The position numbers and the translations under genes are program-made. 32,942 nucleotides of DNA from Acidobacteriota bacterium (GTDB lineage: Bacteria; Acidobacteriota; Terriglobia; Terriglobales; Acidobacteriaceae), in assembly GCA_019351975.1 (NCBI GenBank), contig JABBOG010000041.1:1-32942 (forward strand), in the 5' to 3' direction. The notes below the pieces were generated by a model. The model saw only the letters and a program-made list of their open reading frames with translations. It did no database searches and was not told the DNA's origin. Below are positions 8,556 to 17,051 of this stretch, in pieces; within the stretch, counting starts at the first letter, position 1, and each line of letters opens with the position of its first letter.

Positions 8556-10046
8556 ATGCGTTGCTTCCTGTTGAGAATCTTCTACGCCACAATGCTTACC
8601 ACCGCCGCACCGGCCCTCCTGGCTCAGCAGCCGACCGCAGTGCCCGAGCGCGCGGCTCACCCGCAGCGGCCGTCAATCGAGCAGCAACTCACCTTCTCTC
8701 CTTTCCATATAAGCGGCATTTATACAATCGGCGATACCGTCGGGTGGACCGTGACTCCTGGTCCGGTCTCTCCTACCTACTCCTACAAGTACACCGTGCG
8801 GCGCAACAACGCCGTCGTTCTGAAGGAGGGAAAACTCGATCTCAGCAGGGGTAAGGACACCATAGAGGTCATCGGCGACCAACCCGAGATGATCTATGTC
8901 GCCGTCGAACCGTATGCTAGCCTGCCGTCTGCCTCATCCGGCGGCACGCCGGCAGCAGTCGACCCCAAAGGCTCGAACAGCTCTATGGTCAGCCCGCTGA
9001 ATGCCGCAGCTCGTTCCGTTACCGATGCGGCCGCCGGCGGGCCTCCATCGCGTTCTCCCTATATCGGAGGCAACACGGGTCGCAACAATGGTTTTTATGC
9101 TGTAGGCGCTGCTGTCGCGCCACAACAGATCGGCATGGACACACCGCGGCCCAGTGATTTCGACACATTTTGGAACAACAAGCTCGCCGAGCAGGCGAAA
9201 GTTCCGATCCATCCAATTCTGAATCCTATTGCGAGCGATATTCCGGGGGTTGACATTAAGATCTTCACTCTTGACGCCCTCGGTTCTCATGTTCACGGAT
9301 ACGTCGCGAAGCCTGCTAGGGACGGCAAGTACCCTGCCCTCATCCAGCTTCAGTATGCCGGCGTCTACGCCCTGAACGCCCGCGGAGACGAACAACGCGC
9401 CTCGTCCGGATGGCTGGTCCTCAACGTAGATTCGCATGACAAACAGCCCAACGATCCATCTGGTGGCATTCCGCAGGACTACCAGACGGTTGGCAACACC
9501 GATCGTGAGAAGTCCTATTTTCTCGACATGTACCTCCGCGACTCCCGCGTAATCGACTATCTCCTTACCCGGCCCGACTGGGACGGTAAGACGATCGTCG
9601 TCACAGGGGGCAGCATGGGTGGCCAGCAGAGCCTGGTCTTAGCAGGGCTGCGGCCGGAGAAGATTACGGATGTTTTGGTTTGCGTACCCGCCGGCGCGGA
9701 TACGAACGGTGATCTACACGGGCGTAAAGCGGGTTATCCGAACTGGCCCTCCAGCAACCCTGACATCATGCATACTGCTCTGTACTTCGATCCTGTCAAC
9801 TTCGCATCGCGGATTACAGCGCCGGTAATGGCGGGCATGGGCTTTATCGATACCACCGCTCCGCCTGCGGGTATCTGGACTGTGTTGAACCAAATTCGCG
9901 GCCCCAAGGAGCCGTTGCCGATGATTTGGTCCGATCATGACAACATGACGCCGCGCGAGGGTCATGCGTGCCCAGCCCGCGTCAGTGCCGTCCTCGACCA
10001 AATCGTTCAAGGGGATACCTACACACCCGTTCCTATGGAGCCATAG
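8556..10046 (+). CDS. Exported acetyl-xylan esterase (CE7/AXE1-like alpha/beta hydrolase)
   Basis: It removes acetyl groups from xylan or short acetylated sugars. Residues 1-23 are a signal peptide ending LLAQQ. Residues about 45-120 look like a beta-sandwich (SGIYTIGDTVGWTV, KYTVRRNN), followed by a Ser/Gly/Ala-rich linker to about 190. The AXE1 hydrolase domain then runs to the end, starting RPSDFDTFWNNKLAEQAK. The nucleophile is S353 in GGSMGGQQS and the acid is D432 in GFIDTTAPP. The His is H461 (SDHDN) or H470 (EGHAC); I cannot decide which. Characterised CE7 enzymes are about 320 residues and mostly intracellular, so 496 residues with an export signal is a longer exported form. It is flanked by the broken cupin gene and, convergently, by the TPR operon. 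Confidence 0.85.
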   Translation: MRCFLLRIFYATMLTTAAPALLAQQPTAVPERAAHPQRPSIEQQLTFSPFHISGIYTIGDTVGWTVTPGPVSPTYSYKYTVRRNNAVVLKEGKLDLSRGKDTIEVIGDQPEMIYVAVEPYASLPSASSGGTPAAVDPKGSNSSMVSPLNAAARSVTDAAAGGPPSRSPYIGGNTGRNNGFYAVGAAVAPQQIGMDTPRPSDFDTFWNNKLAEQAKVPIHPILNPIASDIPGVDIKIFTLDALGSHVHGYVAKPARDGKYPALIQLQYAGVYALNARGDEQRASSGWLVLNVDSHDKQPNDPSGGIPQDYQTVGNTDREKSYFLDMYLRDSRVIDYLLTRPDWDGKTIVVTGGSMGGQQSLVLAGLRPEKITDVLVCVPAGADTNGDLHGRKAGYPNWPSSNPDIMHTALYFDPVNFASRITAPVMAGMGFIDTTAPPAGIWTVLNQIRGPKEPLPMIWSDHDNMTPREGHACPARVSAVLDQIVQGDTYTPVPMEP

Positions 10047-10151
10047 ATCATGAATTCCCGAGATTTGCGAAGCGATTCGTGAGGCATTCAGTGGCATCTC
10101 GCACCAAGACTTGACCGCAATCCGGATGGGATCTGCGAAGCAAGGATGCTT

Positions 10152-12254
10152 TCACTTTTTGATTTTCTCTGCGACGCCCTTCCGGTGATAGGCTTCCGTA
10201 AGTTCTAGACGGATCGCACTATCCTCTGGTGCCAATCTGGCCGCGGCCTCCAGGCTGCCAATCGCGTCATCTGTATCCCCGTGGTCGAGTTGAAGCTTGC
10301 CGAGCTGATAATAAACTGCCGGTTTGCTGGTTCCAGACTGCGCCAGTTCTTTTAGCAGTGACTGCGCTTGATCCTTTTGACCGAGGGCCATCAAGGTAAG
10401 TGCAAGATCATATTTCGCATTCTTATTCGAGGGATCGATAGTTAGCGCCGTATGCAACTGTGCTTCTGCTTTCTGATACTGCTTCTGACCTGCGAAGGCT
10501 TCTCCGAGAGCAGCGGGAACCAACGCAAGACCAGGGTCTGCCGCCTCGAGGCGCTCGAGGCGATCGATTCCCTGATCCACGTCGCCGGTCTTTATCAGCG
10601 ACTCGGCGTAAGCATAAGCCAGCAGTGGAACCGTATTCAACTGAGCGCCCAATGGGGAAAGTGTATGGACGGCGTCACTGTAATCCGACAGCATGAACTG
10701 ACTCATTCCGAGAGGCACGCGCGGACGAGCGTCGTCTGGATGGGCCTGCATGTACCTGTCGAGGCAGATCAAAGCCTGATGGTACTCTTGCGCGCCGAAG
10801 GCGGCTCTCCCCCAGTTGTAGTCCAAACCCTCCATCCCCGGATTCCATTCAGCAGCCTGTTTAAAGTAGGTGGATGCTGACGCATAATCCTCACTCTCTG
10901 CGCTGATGACTCCAAGATTATTGAAGCTGTCTGCAATGGCGGGTCCAACCTGTTGTTCAAATTGCTTCACTTTTGTAACAGCAGCGGGATCGGTTATTGT
11001 GTCGGATTTACGGGGAGGGAATTTGATGATTGTTTTGCCGGCAAGGTTAGCGGTATCAAGCTTTCTGTTCTGGAGCAGCATGTCCTGGGCGAGGCGCATC
11101 TCTTTTTTGCCCTCGTCTGCCTTTCCTTCCTGAATGAGTAATAGGCCCAGTTCGTAGTGAGCGCCGCGAATCTGGTAGTGGTTCCGCGAAGGGTCAGTGC
11201 ATAACTGAATCGCCTTTCGCAGCGCGACCTCTTCGTCCGTGGATTTGCCCATTTGGCTATACAGGTCGCCCAGCAGTAGAAACGTATCGTCACTGTATGG
11301 GTTCAATGCAGCAGCACGATTAAGGTCGCGGGCTGCTTCAGTCAGTCGATGTGTATTCATCGCGAGATAACCGAGTTCATAGTAACTAAAAAAATCGTTT
11401 GGATGAATCGAGAGCTCCTTGCGGAACTCCGCCTCGGCTGCGGGAAAGGCAGCGTCTCCCGACCTTTTCAAATAGGAGGCGCCGAGGGAGTAATGTGCAT
11501 CAAGGTATCTGTTATCTCTCGCGAGCGTCTTCTTGAACTCTGGGATAGCTTCTTCGGGAAAATCCGCATCCGCATAGGCTAGGCCGAATTGCATGTGGAT
11601 CTGCGCTGTGTCTCCGAATTCAGCCTGTATCTTTCCAAAGATTTTCGACGCGTCTTCCTTATCCGGGATTGCGAGATATGCCTGCGCCAATGCGTACTCA
11701 TTTTCAAACGTGGGACTGATCGCTGCGGCTTCTGCAAACTGCTCTCTAGCTCCCTTGTTGTCATCCATGCCAAGAAGCGCCTGTCCAAGGAGTCGATGCA
11801 GGGTTGCCGTATGGGTGTCTCTGGCGTTCTTTGGAGAAGCGTTTATCAATTCCTGTGCCAGATGTTGGGCCTTGAGCAGATCGTGCGCGTCCAGTGCTGC
11901 TTTGGCATAGTCCATGCTCAGTGCTGTGTGGTTCGGGGTGAGCGTGAGCGCTTCGTCAAAAAGTGGTACTGCTTCTGGATACTCTCCGACGTTGGCCCGA
12001 CCATTTGCAACGCGATGCAGCGCTGCGGCGAGAAACAGCTTGTACTCAAACGCAGCTTGCGCCAAATCGCCTTTGCCCTGCAATGTCTCCGCGGCATCGT
12101 AGTGCTCCTGTAGTGGCGACTCTGCTGAGCTTGTCTTCGAGACACTTTGACCAGATACAACGACAGCCGACATAAATATCACGACAGCTATGCCGATGCC
12201 ATGTGATATCCATCTTGCGAACGATCGATTGATCCACATATAGTTATCGCTCAC
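10152..12254 (-). CDS. Exported TPR protein, third gene of the CRTAC1/cytochrome operon
   Basis: A 700-residue protein. It has an N-terminal hydrophobic segment (ISHGIGIAVVIFMSAVVVSG, residues 17-36) that acts as signal peptide or anchor. TPR units then run to the C-terminus, for example VPLFDEALTLTPNHTAL, AEAQLHTALTIDPSNKNA and AIGSLEAAARLAPEDSA. No catalytic motif is seen. Its ATG (12254-12252) overlaps the TGA of the cytochrome gene (12253-12251) as ATGA, so translation is probably coupled and the two products made in step. With 15 or more TPR-like repeats it is a likely periplasmic scaffold for its operon partners. An ATG at codon 6 is an alternative start. Confidence 0.85.
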   Translation of the reverse strand: MSDNYMWINRSFARWISHGIGIAVVIFMSAVVVSGQSVSKTSSAESPLQEHYDAAETLQGKGDLAQAAFEYKLFLAAALHRVANGRANVGEYPEAVPLFDEALTLTPNHTALSMDYAKAALDAHDLLKAQHLAQELINASPKNARDTHTATLHRLLGQALLGMDDNKGAREQFAEAAAISPTFENEYALAQAYLAIPDKEDASKIFGKIQAEFGDTAQIHMQFGLAYADADFPEEAIPEFKKTLARDNRYLDAHYSLGASYLKRSGDAAFPAAEAEFRKELSIHPNDFFSYYELGYLAMNTHRLTEAARDLNRAAALNPYSDDTFLLLGDLYSQMGKSTDEEVALRKAIQLCTDPSRNHYQIRGAHYELGLLLIQEGKADEGKKEMRLAQDMLLQNRKLDTANLAGKTIIKFPPRKSDTITDPAAVTKVKQFEQQVGPAIADSFNNLGVISAESEDYASASTYFKQAAEWNPGMEGLDYNWGRAAFGAQEYHQALICLDRYMQAHPDDARPRVPLGMSQFMLSDYSDAVHTLSPLGAQLNTVPLLAYAYAESLIKTGDVDQGIDRLERLEAADPGLALVPAALGEAFAGQKQYQKAEAQLHTALTIDPSNKNAKYDLALTLMALGQKDQAQSLLKELAQSGTSKPAVYYQLGKLQLDHGDTDDAIGSLEAAARLAPEDSAIRLELTEAYHRKGVAEKIKK

Positions 12255-14590
12255 TTTGGGGTTGCCGGGCTTTCATCATTCGGCAAATCTGTATGGAGAT
12301 GCCACGGGACGCTCTCGTGCGAGTCGTCAGGGTGGCTGCTCAAAAAACGAAGCGAGCTGGTGAGCGCTTCCGGATCGGCCTTTTCAGTGAGCAGGAGTGC
12401 CTGCTCTTGCTCAGCCTGCTTTTTCATGTGCATTCGTCGATAGAGAATAGACAAATTGTAGTGTGCCGCTACATCGTCTGGATCGATCGTTTCGAGCGCC
12501 TGGAACTGCTGCATAGAATGCTCGTCATCGTCCCGCTGGAAATAGGTGACACCCAACTCGCGCCGAGCGTCGCGCGACTGAGGATACTGCTGCACCACTT
12601 CTTCGAGATCAGCCAGCTCTGCGTCGGACTCTCCCGCTCTCCGCTCCAACAGCGCCCGATAATAGAGAGCGCGGGCGTTGTTTGGACTTAACGACAGCGC
12701 CTTTTCTACAGCGTTCCGCGCTGACCTATACTTCTCCCACTCGGTCTCGGCTAATGCAATATTCGTGTAGCCGTCTGCGTAATCGGGCCTCAGGTGTACC
12801 ACTTCAGAAAATGCGTGTACTGCTGCGCCGTATTGAAGCTGATCGAGATAGCTGATTCCTAGGTTGTTCCAACGCATCCAATCCGGATTGTCTCCAGGCG
12901 AAGGCTGAACTGGAGAATTCTTACCGATTCGCAGCGTTCGGCTGCGCGCCGCTATCTCCACCACGGGATAGGCGGGATGATGCTTGCCAAGCACGTTATT
13001 GGTATAGCTTTCCCGAAGATGGCGGTAGTTTACCTTCGCTGTAATGGTAATGGAGTCTTTGATATCTGCAGGAACGCGGAAACGGTATCGAACCAACGTC
13101 GACCGCCCCGACTGGACGGTATTATCGTAGGCGACCGAGTGGATGGTCTGCACCTGGTGGTTATCGACAAACGCGCCGTCCTTATCCACTGGCCGATTGG
13201 TGAAGCTGTGTGCGCGCGGATCGAGTTCGCCGTCCGGCCGTAGAAAGCCACTGTGGTAGATGTCCTTGCCATGTTCGTCTTTGACTGTGAATTCTACCCA
13301 TGCTTCATATAGGTCGCGGACCTCCGGGATCAGTGAGTGACCTATGTTCTTATTCTGGATTACGACGTACGCGTCGAGGATATCGTTCGGTTGGATATGA
13401 AAAGGCACCGATCCAAGTGGACCAATCAACTGCTCTTCACTGGCCTTCTTTATCCCGAAGATATCGACATTCAGATAATCTCCTGCCTGCAGAAACTTTA
13501 TTGTTTTCTCTAGTTGTTCGTCGAAGCCGTAATAAAAGGGGACAGCTGTATTTCCTGCCGGCCAGCTATGCGATGCGAACGTTCCATTCTTTGCGCCATA
13601 GTCCGGCATCGTGAGCGAGGCGCGCTTCATGTGGCAGTTCTGACAGGTCTTGAAGTCTCCGGGATAAAAAGTTAACGGATTCCGATGCGAGAACTTCGAG
13701 TTCTGCCACTCGTCAAACGTGACAAATGCGCTCAGGAATTTGTAGTCATTCAGATGTTGCGGCAAATTCGCCTTGTGGCATGCGGCGCAGAACTCAGGGG
13801 TCCGGTAGAAGCTTTGCATCACGGCCCTGGAATGACGGTCCGGATGCTTGATGATCTCGTCGTACGGAACTTCTCCAGGGATGCGTTTGCCGTTCTCATC
13901 CACCATCACCGACGGAACTCCTATAATGTAGCCGCCGTTGCCGCTGGTAGACTTCAGGCCCTGGATGGAGTGACAGACCATGCAGGTCACGCCGTTGTCG
14001 TCGAATTTTCTGTCTACCTGCGAATTTTCAGTGAGAGCACCGCTGAGCACGCCGATCGGGTTATGGCAGCTATCGCAGTGCCGTGAGAACTCAATGCCTT
14101 TGGTATTGTTGAGGAGGTTGACGCTGGTGCGGTAAAACGGCTCACGAAACGAGTTCGAATGCAGCGCCTGACGCCACTGGTGGTATGCCTCCTGGTGGCA
14201 ATGCGCGCAATATGTAGCGTTTGGAAAAGCTCCAGGCTGGATGAAGCCGCCGCCCTGCACCTCCGGGTTACCTGGCGCGAAGGGAAGGTCCTTGCCAAAG
14301 CGGAAGTTGTAGCCAGACGCGATCTTCTCCGAGTATTGTTTTCGAGCCGCGTCCTGGTCCTTGCCTGGCGTAACTTCCTGACCCGGTGCGATAGAGACGA
14401 ACAGCATAGCGACTGGCATCACACCGGCGAGAGCGGCAAAGCGCCAGTTTAATCGCTTCAATCTAGACACAACAAAACAAGCGTTCCACCACGGCTCGAA
14501 GCGAACAGCCGTTAGCAGTCTTTGGGCAACATGAGAAGGCCAACTTCTCATAAAGCGCTCGCTCTCTGGAGATAGTCGACGAGCATTCAT
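12251..14590 (-). CDS. Membrane-anchored pentaheme cytochrome c with C-terminal TPR domain
   Basis: A 779-residue electron-transfer protein. Five CXXCH heme-c sites are visible: CAHCH 128-132, CDSCH 172-176, CMVCH 203-207, CAACH 268-272 and CQNCH 316-320. Their spacing fits the cytochrome c554-like multiheme fold. A hydrophobic segment at about 51-68 is a signal anchor preceded by an unusually long, basic n-region. Residues about 400-570 are beta-rich with no clear family, and TPR repeats cover about 585-735. The ATG at 14590 is chosen because it overlaps the TGA of the upstream CRTAC1 gene as ATGA. The frame is open 43 codons further, but that stretch is upstream-gene shadow. It is probably periplasmic. 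Electron donor and acceptor are unknown. Confidence 0.88.
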   Translation of the reverse strand: MNARRLSPESERFMRSWPSHVAQRLLTAVRFEPWWNACFVVSRLKRLNWRFAALAGVMPVAMLFVSIAPGQEVTPGKDQDAARKQYSEKIASGYNFRFGKDLPFAPGNPEVQGGGFIQPGAFPNATYCAHCHQEAYHQWRQALHSNSFREPFYRTSVNLLNNTKGIEFSRHCDSCHNPIGVLSGALTENSQVDRKFDDNGVTCMVCHSIQGLKSTSGNGGYIIGVPSVMVDENGKRIPGEVPYDEIIKHPDRHSRAVMQSFYRTPEFCAACHKANLPQHLNDYKFLSAFVTFDEWQNSKFSHRNPLTFYPGDFKTCQNCHMKRASLTMPDYGAKNGTFASHSWPAGNTAVPFYYGFDEQLEKTIKFLQAGDYLNVDIFGIKKASEEQLIGPLGSVPFHIQPNDILDAYVVIQNKNIGHSLIPEVRDLYEAWVEFTVKDEHGKDIYHSGFLRPDGELDPRAHSFTNRPVDKDGAFVDNHQVQTIHSVAYDNTVQSGRSTLVRYRFRVPADIKDSITITAKVNYRHLRESYTNNVLGKHHPAYPVVEIAARSRTLRIGKNSPVQPSPGDNPDWMRWNNLGISYLDQLQYGAAVHAFSEVVHLRPDYADGYTNIALAETEWEKYRSARNAVEKALSLSPNNARALYYRALLERRAGESDAELADLEEVVQQYPQSRDARRELGVTYFQRDDDEHSMQQFQALETIDPDDVAAHYNLSILYRRMHMKKQAEQEQALLLTEKADPEALTSSLRFLSSHPDDSHESVPWHLHTDLPNDESPATPK

Positions 14591-16494
14591 TTTCCCGAAG
14601 ACGCTTCTTTTGCGATGCCATCGTAGACGCTGGCGACGATACCTTTGCCTTCTTCGACAACAAAGTAGCGGTCGATACCGGGCAGCTTGACGTGTTCCAC
14701 CTTCCCGCTGCCGGCCCAATGAATCTCGACAGAGTCCACCGAAGTAGACTGTCCGAGACCAAAGTGAAGACGCTGGTCGTTGGAGGACTCATAACTTCCG
14801 GCGCTCATCACATCTCCCCGTTGTCGAGTCGCGCCGGACGTCAGATATACCGTGGACCCAACTGCATCGCGGGGGCTTCCCGAGCCACCAACAAGCCGAA
14901 TTCCTACCCAATGGTTGTGGTCGGGATTGACATTGCGCAGCAAAACGGGAGTGTGATCCATGCAGTTGATGACGACATCGATTTTGCCGTCATTGAATAG
15001 ATCGCCAAAAGCCGCCCCCCGCGCAGGAATAACCTCTGCGAGTCCCGTGCCATCAACCGCCGGCATCGCCATAAATTTTTGACCATGATCGACATTATGG
15101 AAAAGCAGTGGGCGCTCGGCATAGCTGGTTCCCCAGTCATGGTGCGCGACCTCCGGATATACGTGTCCGTTGGCGACAAAGATATCCTTCCATCCATCGT
15201 TGTCGTAATCGATGAACTCCGTGCCCCAGCCCAGAAATGGATAAGTGATCTCATCGATCCCGGTCCGCGAAGTCACTTCGGAAAAATTGCCGTCGCCTTT
15301 GTTATCAAACAATGTGTTGTAGTCATCTGAGAAGGTAGTGGTGTAGATCCCCACCTGTCCGCTGTTCTTGTAATCTCCAACAGCCAATCCCATAGACGCC
15401 GTCTCACGTCCAGACCGATTCAGCGCAAAGCCGGAGTAGTAGCTGGCATCTTCGAAAGTCCCATCTCCCTTATTGATATACAGGTAATTGGAGGAAGAGT
15501 CGTTTGCGACCAGCAAATCCACCTTGCCATCGTTATTTATATCGACGAAGGTAGAGCTGAAGCCGTAATAATGATTTGGATCACTGACACCGGCCTTTAC
15601 GCTCACATCGGTAAAGGTTCCGTCGCCATTGTTGTGGAACAAATGGTCAGGTTCGCCTTCGAGTCCCCGCGGACCGCAACTGACGTTCACTCCCCGATAT
15701 TGGCAAAATCCGAGACTGTCTGAACCCGCACGAGGTGGATGCGCCATGTCGTAGTGAACATACCCCGGCACAAACAGATCCAGACGCCCATCTCCGTCAA
15801 AATCCCCAAAACTCGCGCCGGTCGACCAATTGCCTAGAGTTACGCCTGCTTTTTCGGCAGTGTCGGTGAATGTGCCATCGTGGTTATTGCGGTAAAGACG
15901 GTTCTTACCGAAATTCGTCACGTATAAGTCGGGCCATCCGTCATTGTCATAGTCTCCTACTGCGCAGCCATATCCCCACCGACCGTTTGTCACCCCTGCA
16001 GATGTAGCGACGTTCGTAAACGTGCCGTCATGATTGTTGTGAAAGAGTGCAGCGTGTGGTGGCTCGGTCTTCCCGTCCTGCGCGTCGTAGGTTGATCCAT
16101 TTACCATGTAGATGTCTAACCAGCCATCATGGTCGTAATCAAGCAGGCAGACGCCGGAACCCGTCTCTTCGATAATATATTTCTTCTCCGGCGTTCCCAT
16201 GACATGGTGCCAGCTTGTCAGCCCCGCCTTCGCCGAAATATCCTTGAAGATGATGGGGCCAGTCTTGACGAACCCGCCGGCTGTGATCGGCCGATGCTCT
16301 GAATCGAGTACAGGTGCGAATTCGCCCGCAGTCGATGACCCTCCCTGCTGCTTTGGAGCCGGAGCGTCTGAACTCTGGGGTGTGGTTTGAATTGCCTGCT
16401 CGCTCACCTGAGCTGACGCGGATGAAAAAAGAAGGAGTGTCGCAACGGTAAATGCCCATATGTACAACTGTTTTCGGCCAATTCTGCTACGCAT
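14587..16494 (-). CDS. CRTAC1-like FG-GAP/VCBS beta-propeller protein with ASPIC/UnbV domain
   Basis: A 635-residue exported protein and the first gene of the three-gene operon. A signal peptide covers residues 1-28 (LLLFSSASAQ). A propeller of FG-GAP/VCBS repeats follows, each with a calcium-binding DxDxDG loop: DYDHDG 119-124, DYDNDG 181-186, DFDGDG 231-236, and later DINNDG and DYDNDG. The repeats alternate with the HNNHDGTFT(N/D)V type. The C-terminal ASPIC/UnbV domain starts about residue 530 (NHWVGIRLVGG, DAVGSTV, SSNDQRLHFGLG, VDSVEIHWAGSG). Such proteins are presumed to bind calcium and partner proteins or glycans outside the cytoplasm; the biochemical role in bacteria is not settled. 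Its TGA overlaps the cytochrome ATG. Confidence 0.9.
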   Translation of the reverse strand: MRSRIGRKQLYIWAFTVATLLLFSSASAQVSEQAIQTTPQSSDAPAPKQQGGSSTAGEFAPVLDSEHRPITAGGFVKTGPIIFKDISAKAGLTSWHHVMGTPEKKYIIEETGSGVCLLDYDHDGWLDIYMVNGSTYDAQDGKTEPPHAALFHNNHDGTFTNVATSAGVTNGRWGYGCAVGDYDNDGWPDLYVTNFGKNRLYRNNHDGTFTDTAEKAGVTLGNWSTGASFGDFDGDGRLDLFVPGYVHYDMAHPPRAGSDSLGFCQYRGVNVSCGPRGLEGEPDHLFHNNGDGTFTDVSVKAGVSDPNHYYGFSSTFVDINNDGKVDLLVANDSSSNYLYINKGDGTFEDASYYSGFALNRSGRETASMGLAVGDYKNSGQVGIYTTTFSDDYNTLFDNKGDGNFSEVTSRTGIDEITYPFLGWGTEFIDYDNDGWKDIFVANGHVYPEVAHHDWGTSYAERPLLFHNVDHGQKFMAMPAVDGTGLAEVIPARGAAFGDLFNDGKIDVVINCMDHTPVLLRNVNPDHNHWVGIRLVGGSGSPRDAVGSTVYLTSGATRQRGDVMSAGSYESSNDQRLHFGLGQSTSVDSVEIHWAGSGKVEHVKLPGIDRYFVVEEGKGIVASVYDGIAKEASSGK

Positions 16495-16611
16495 AGGCTT
16501 CCGCTACCCTCCGCTTGAATCTTAGCAGGCTGGAAGAATTGCGCGCATCATCCAAAGCTTGGCGAAGATCTACAAAGTCGGGTGGATCGCAGAGCATGAT
16601 GCCGGCACTCG

Positions 16612-16885
16612 CTATAACGTCTTATCAAGCTTAATTGGTAGGTCTCGTACACGTTTTCCTGTGGCGTTGCAGACAGCGTTTGCAACCGCCGCCCCAACGC
16701 CTGTAATTCCTATTTCCCCCAACGCCGCGTGCACCCGTCGGGGCGTGAGGGTCTGGGATGTCTGTCCAGATGACATCGATCTTAGGAACATCCATGTGCA
16801 CTGGAACGTGGTATTCGGGCAAGGGTCGGATTCATGACACGCCCGTTTCGTTCATCGCGGGCAGCCTCAAGAGAGGATGCATTTG
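16612..16885 (-). pseudogene. Xanthine dehydrogenase-family molybdopterin subunit, C-terminal relic
   Basis: On the minus strand three frames join to give the classic C-terminus of aldehyde oxidase / xanthine dehydrogenase large subunits. GRVMNPTLA is followed after one extra base (CCC at 16817-16819) by EYHVPVHMDVPKIDVIW, then TDIPDPHAPTGARGVG. One extra G in a five-G run (complement 16716-16720) shifts into EIGITGVGAAVANAV, then CNATGKRVRDLPIKLDKTL and a stop at 16614-16612. The upstream part (before about 16885) is not recognisable and the partner FAD and [2Fe-2S] subunits are absent. Only about 85 residues of a roughly 750-residue protein remain, so this is debris even if the homopolymer shifts were sequencing errors. 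Confidence 0.85.
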
Positions 16886-16998
16886 ACGGGTCTTACGAGC
16901 GCGCGCAAGGGGGATCCATGACGCGCATTTGCGAAGTCGACCCGCTTGAGTTTGATCCGAATGGCTAACGTCTGTTTGGCCTGAACGCAGAGATTCAT

Positions 16999-17029
16999 CG
17001 CTACGAACGCGAGCGACTCGTTCGTAGCG
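16999..17029. terminator. Perfect 11-bp inverted repeat after the alpha-galactosidase gene
   Basis: CGCTACGAACG (16999-17009) and CGTTCGTAGCG (17019-17029) are perfect complements around a nine-base loop. The hairpin begins 22 bases past the GH36 stop codon, where a terminator is expected. No U-tract follows on the minus strand, so it is either a non-classical terminator or an mRNA 3'-end protector. Confidence 0.5.
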
Positions 17030-17051
17030 TCTGGCTGCTAACGGCCAAGTA

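Noticed and set aside
14591-14719. 43-codon upstream extension of the pentaheme cytochrome frame
   Set aside because: It lies inside the CRTAC1 gene, is Arg-rich and lacks a signal; the ATG at 14590 forms a precise ATGA overlap.
16559-16837. 92-codon + strand open frame upstream of the CRTAC1 gene
   Set aside because: It is antisense to the xanthine dehydrogenase-family relic and has no family pattern of its own.
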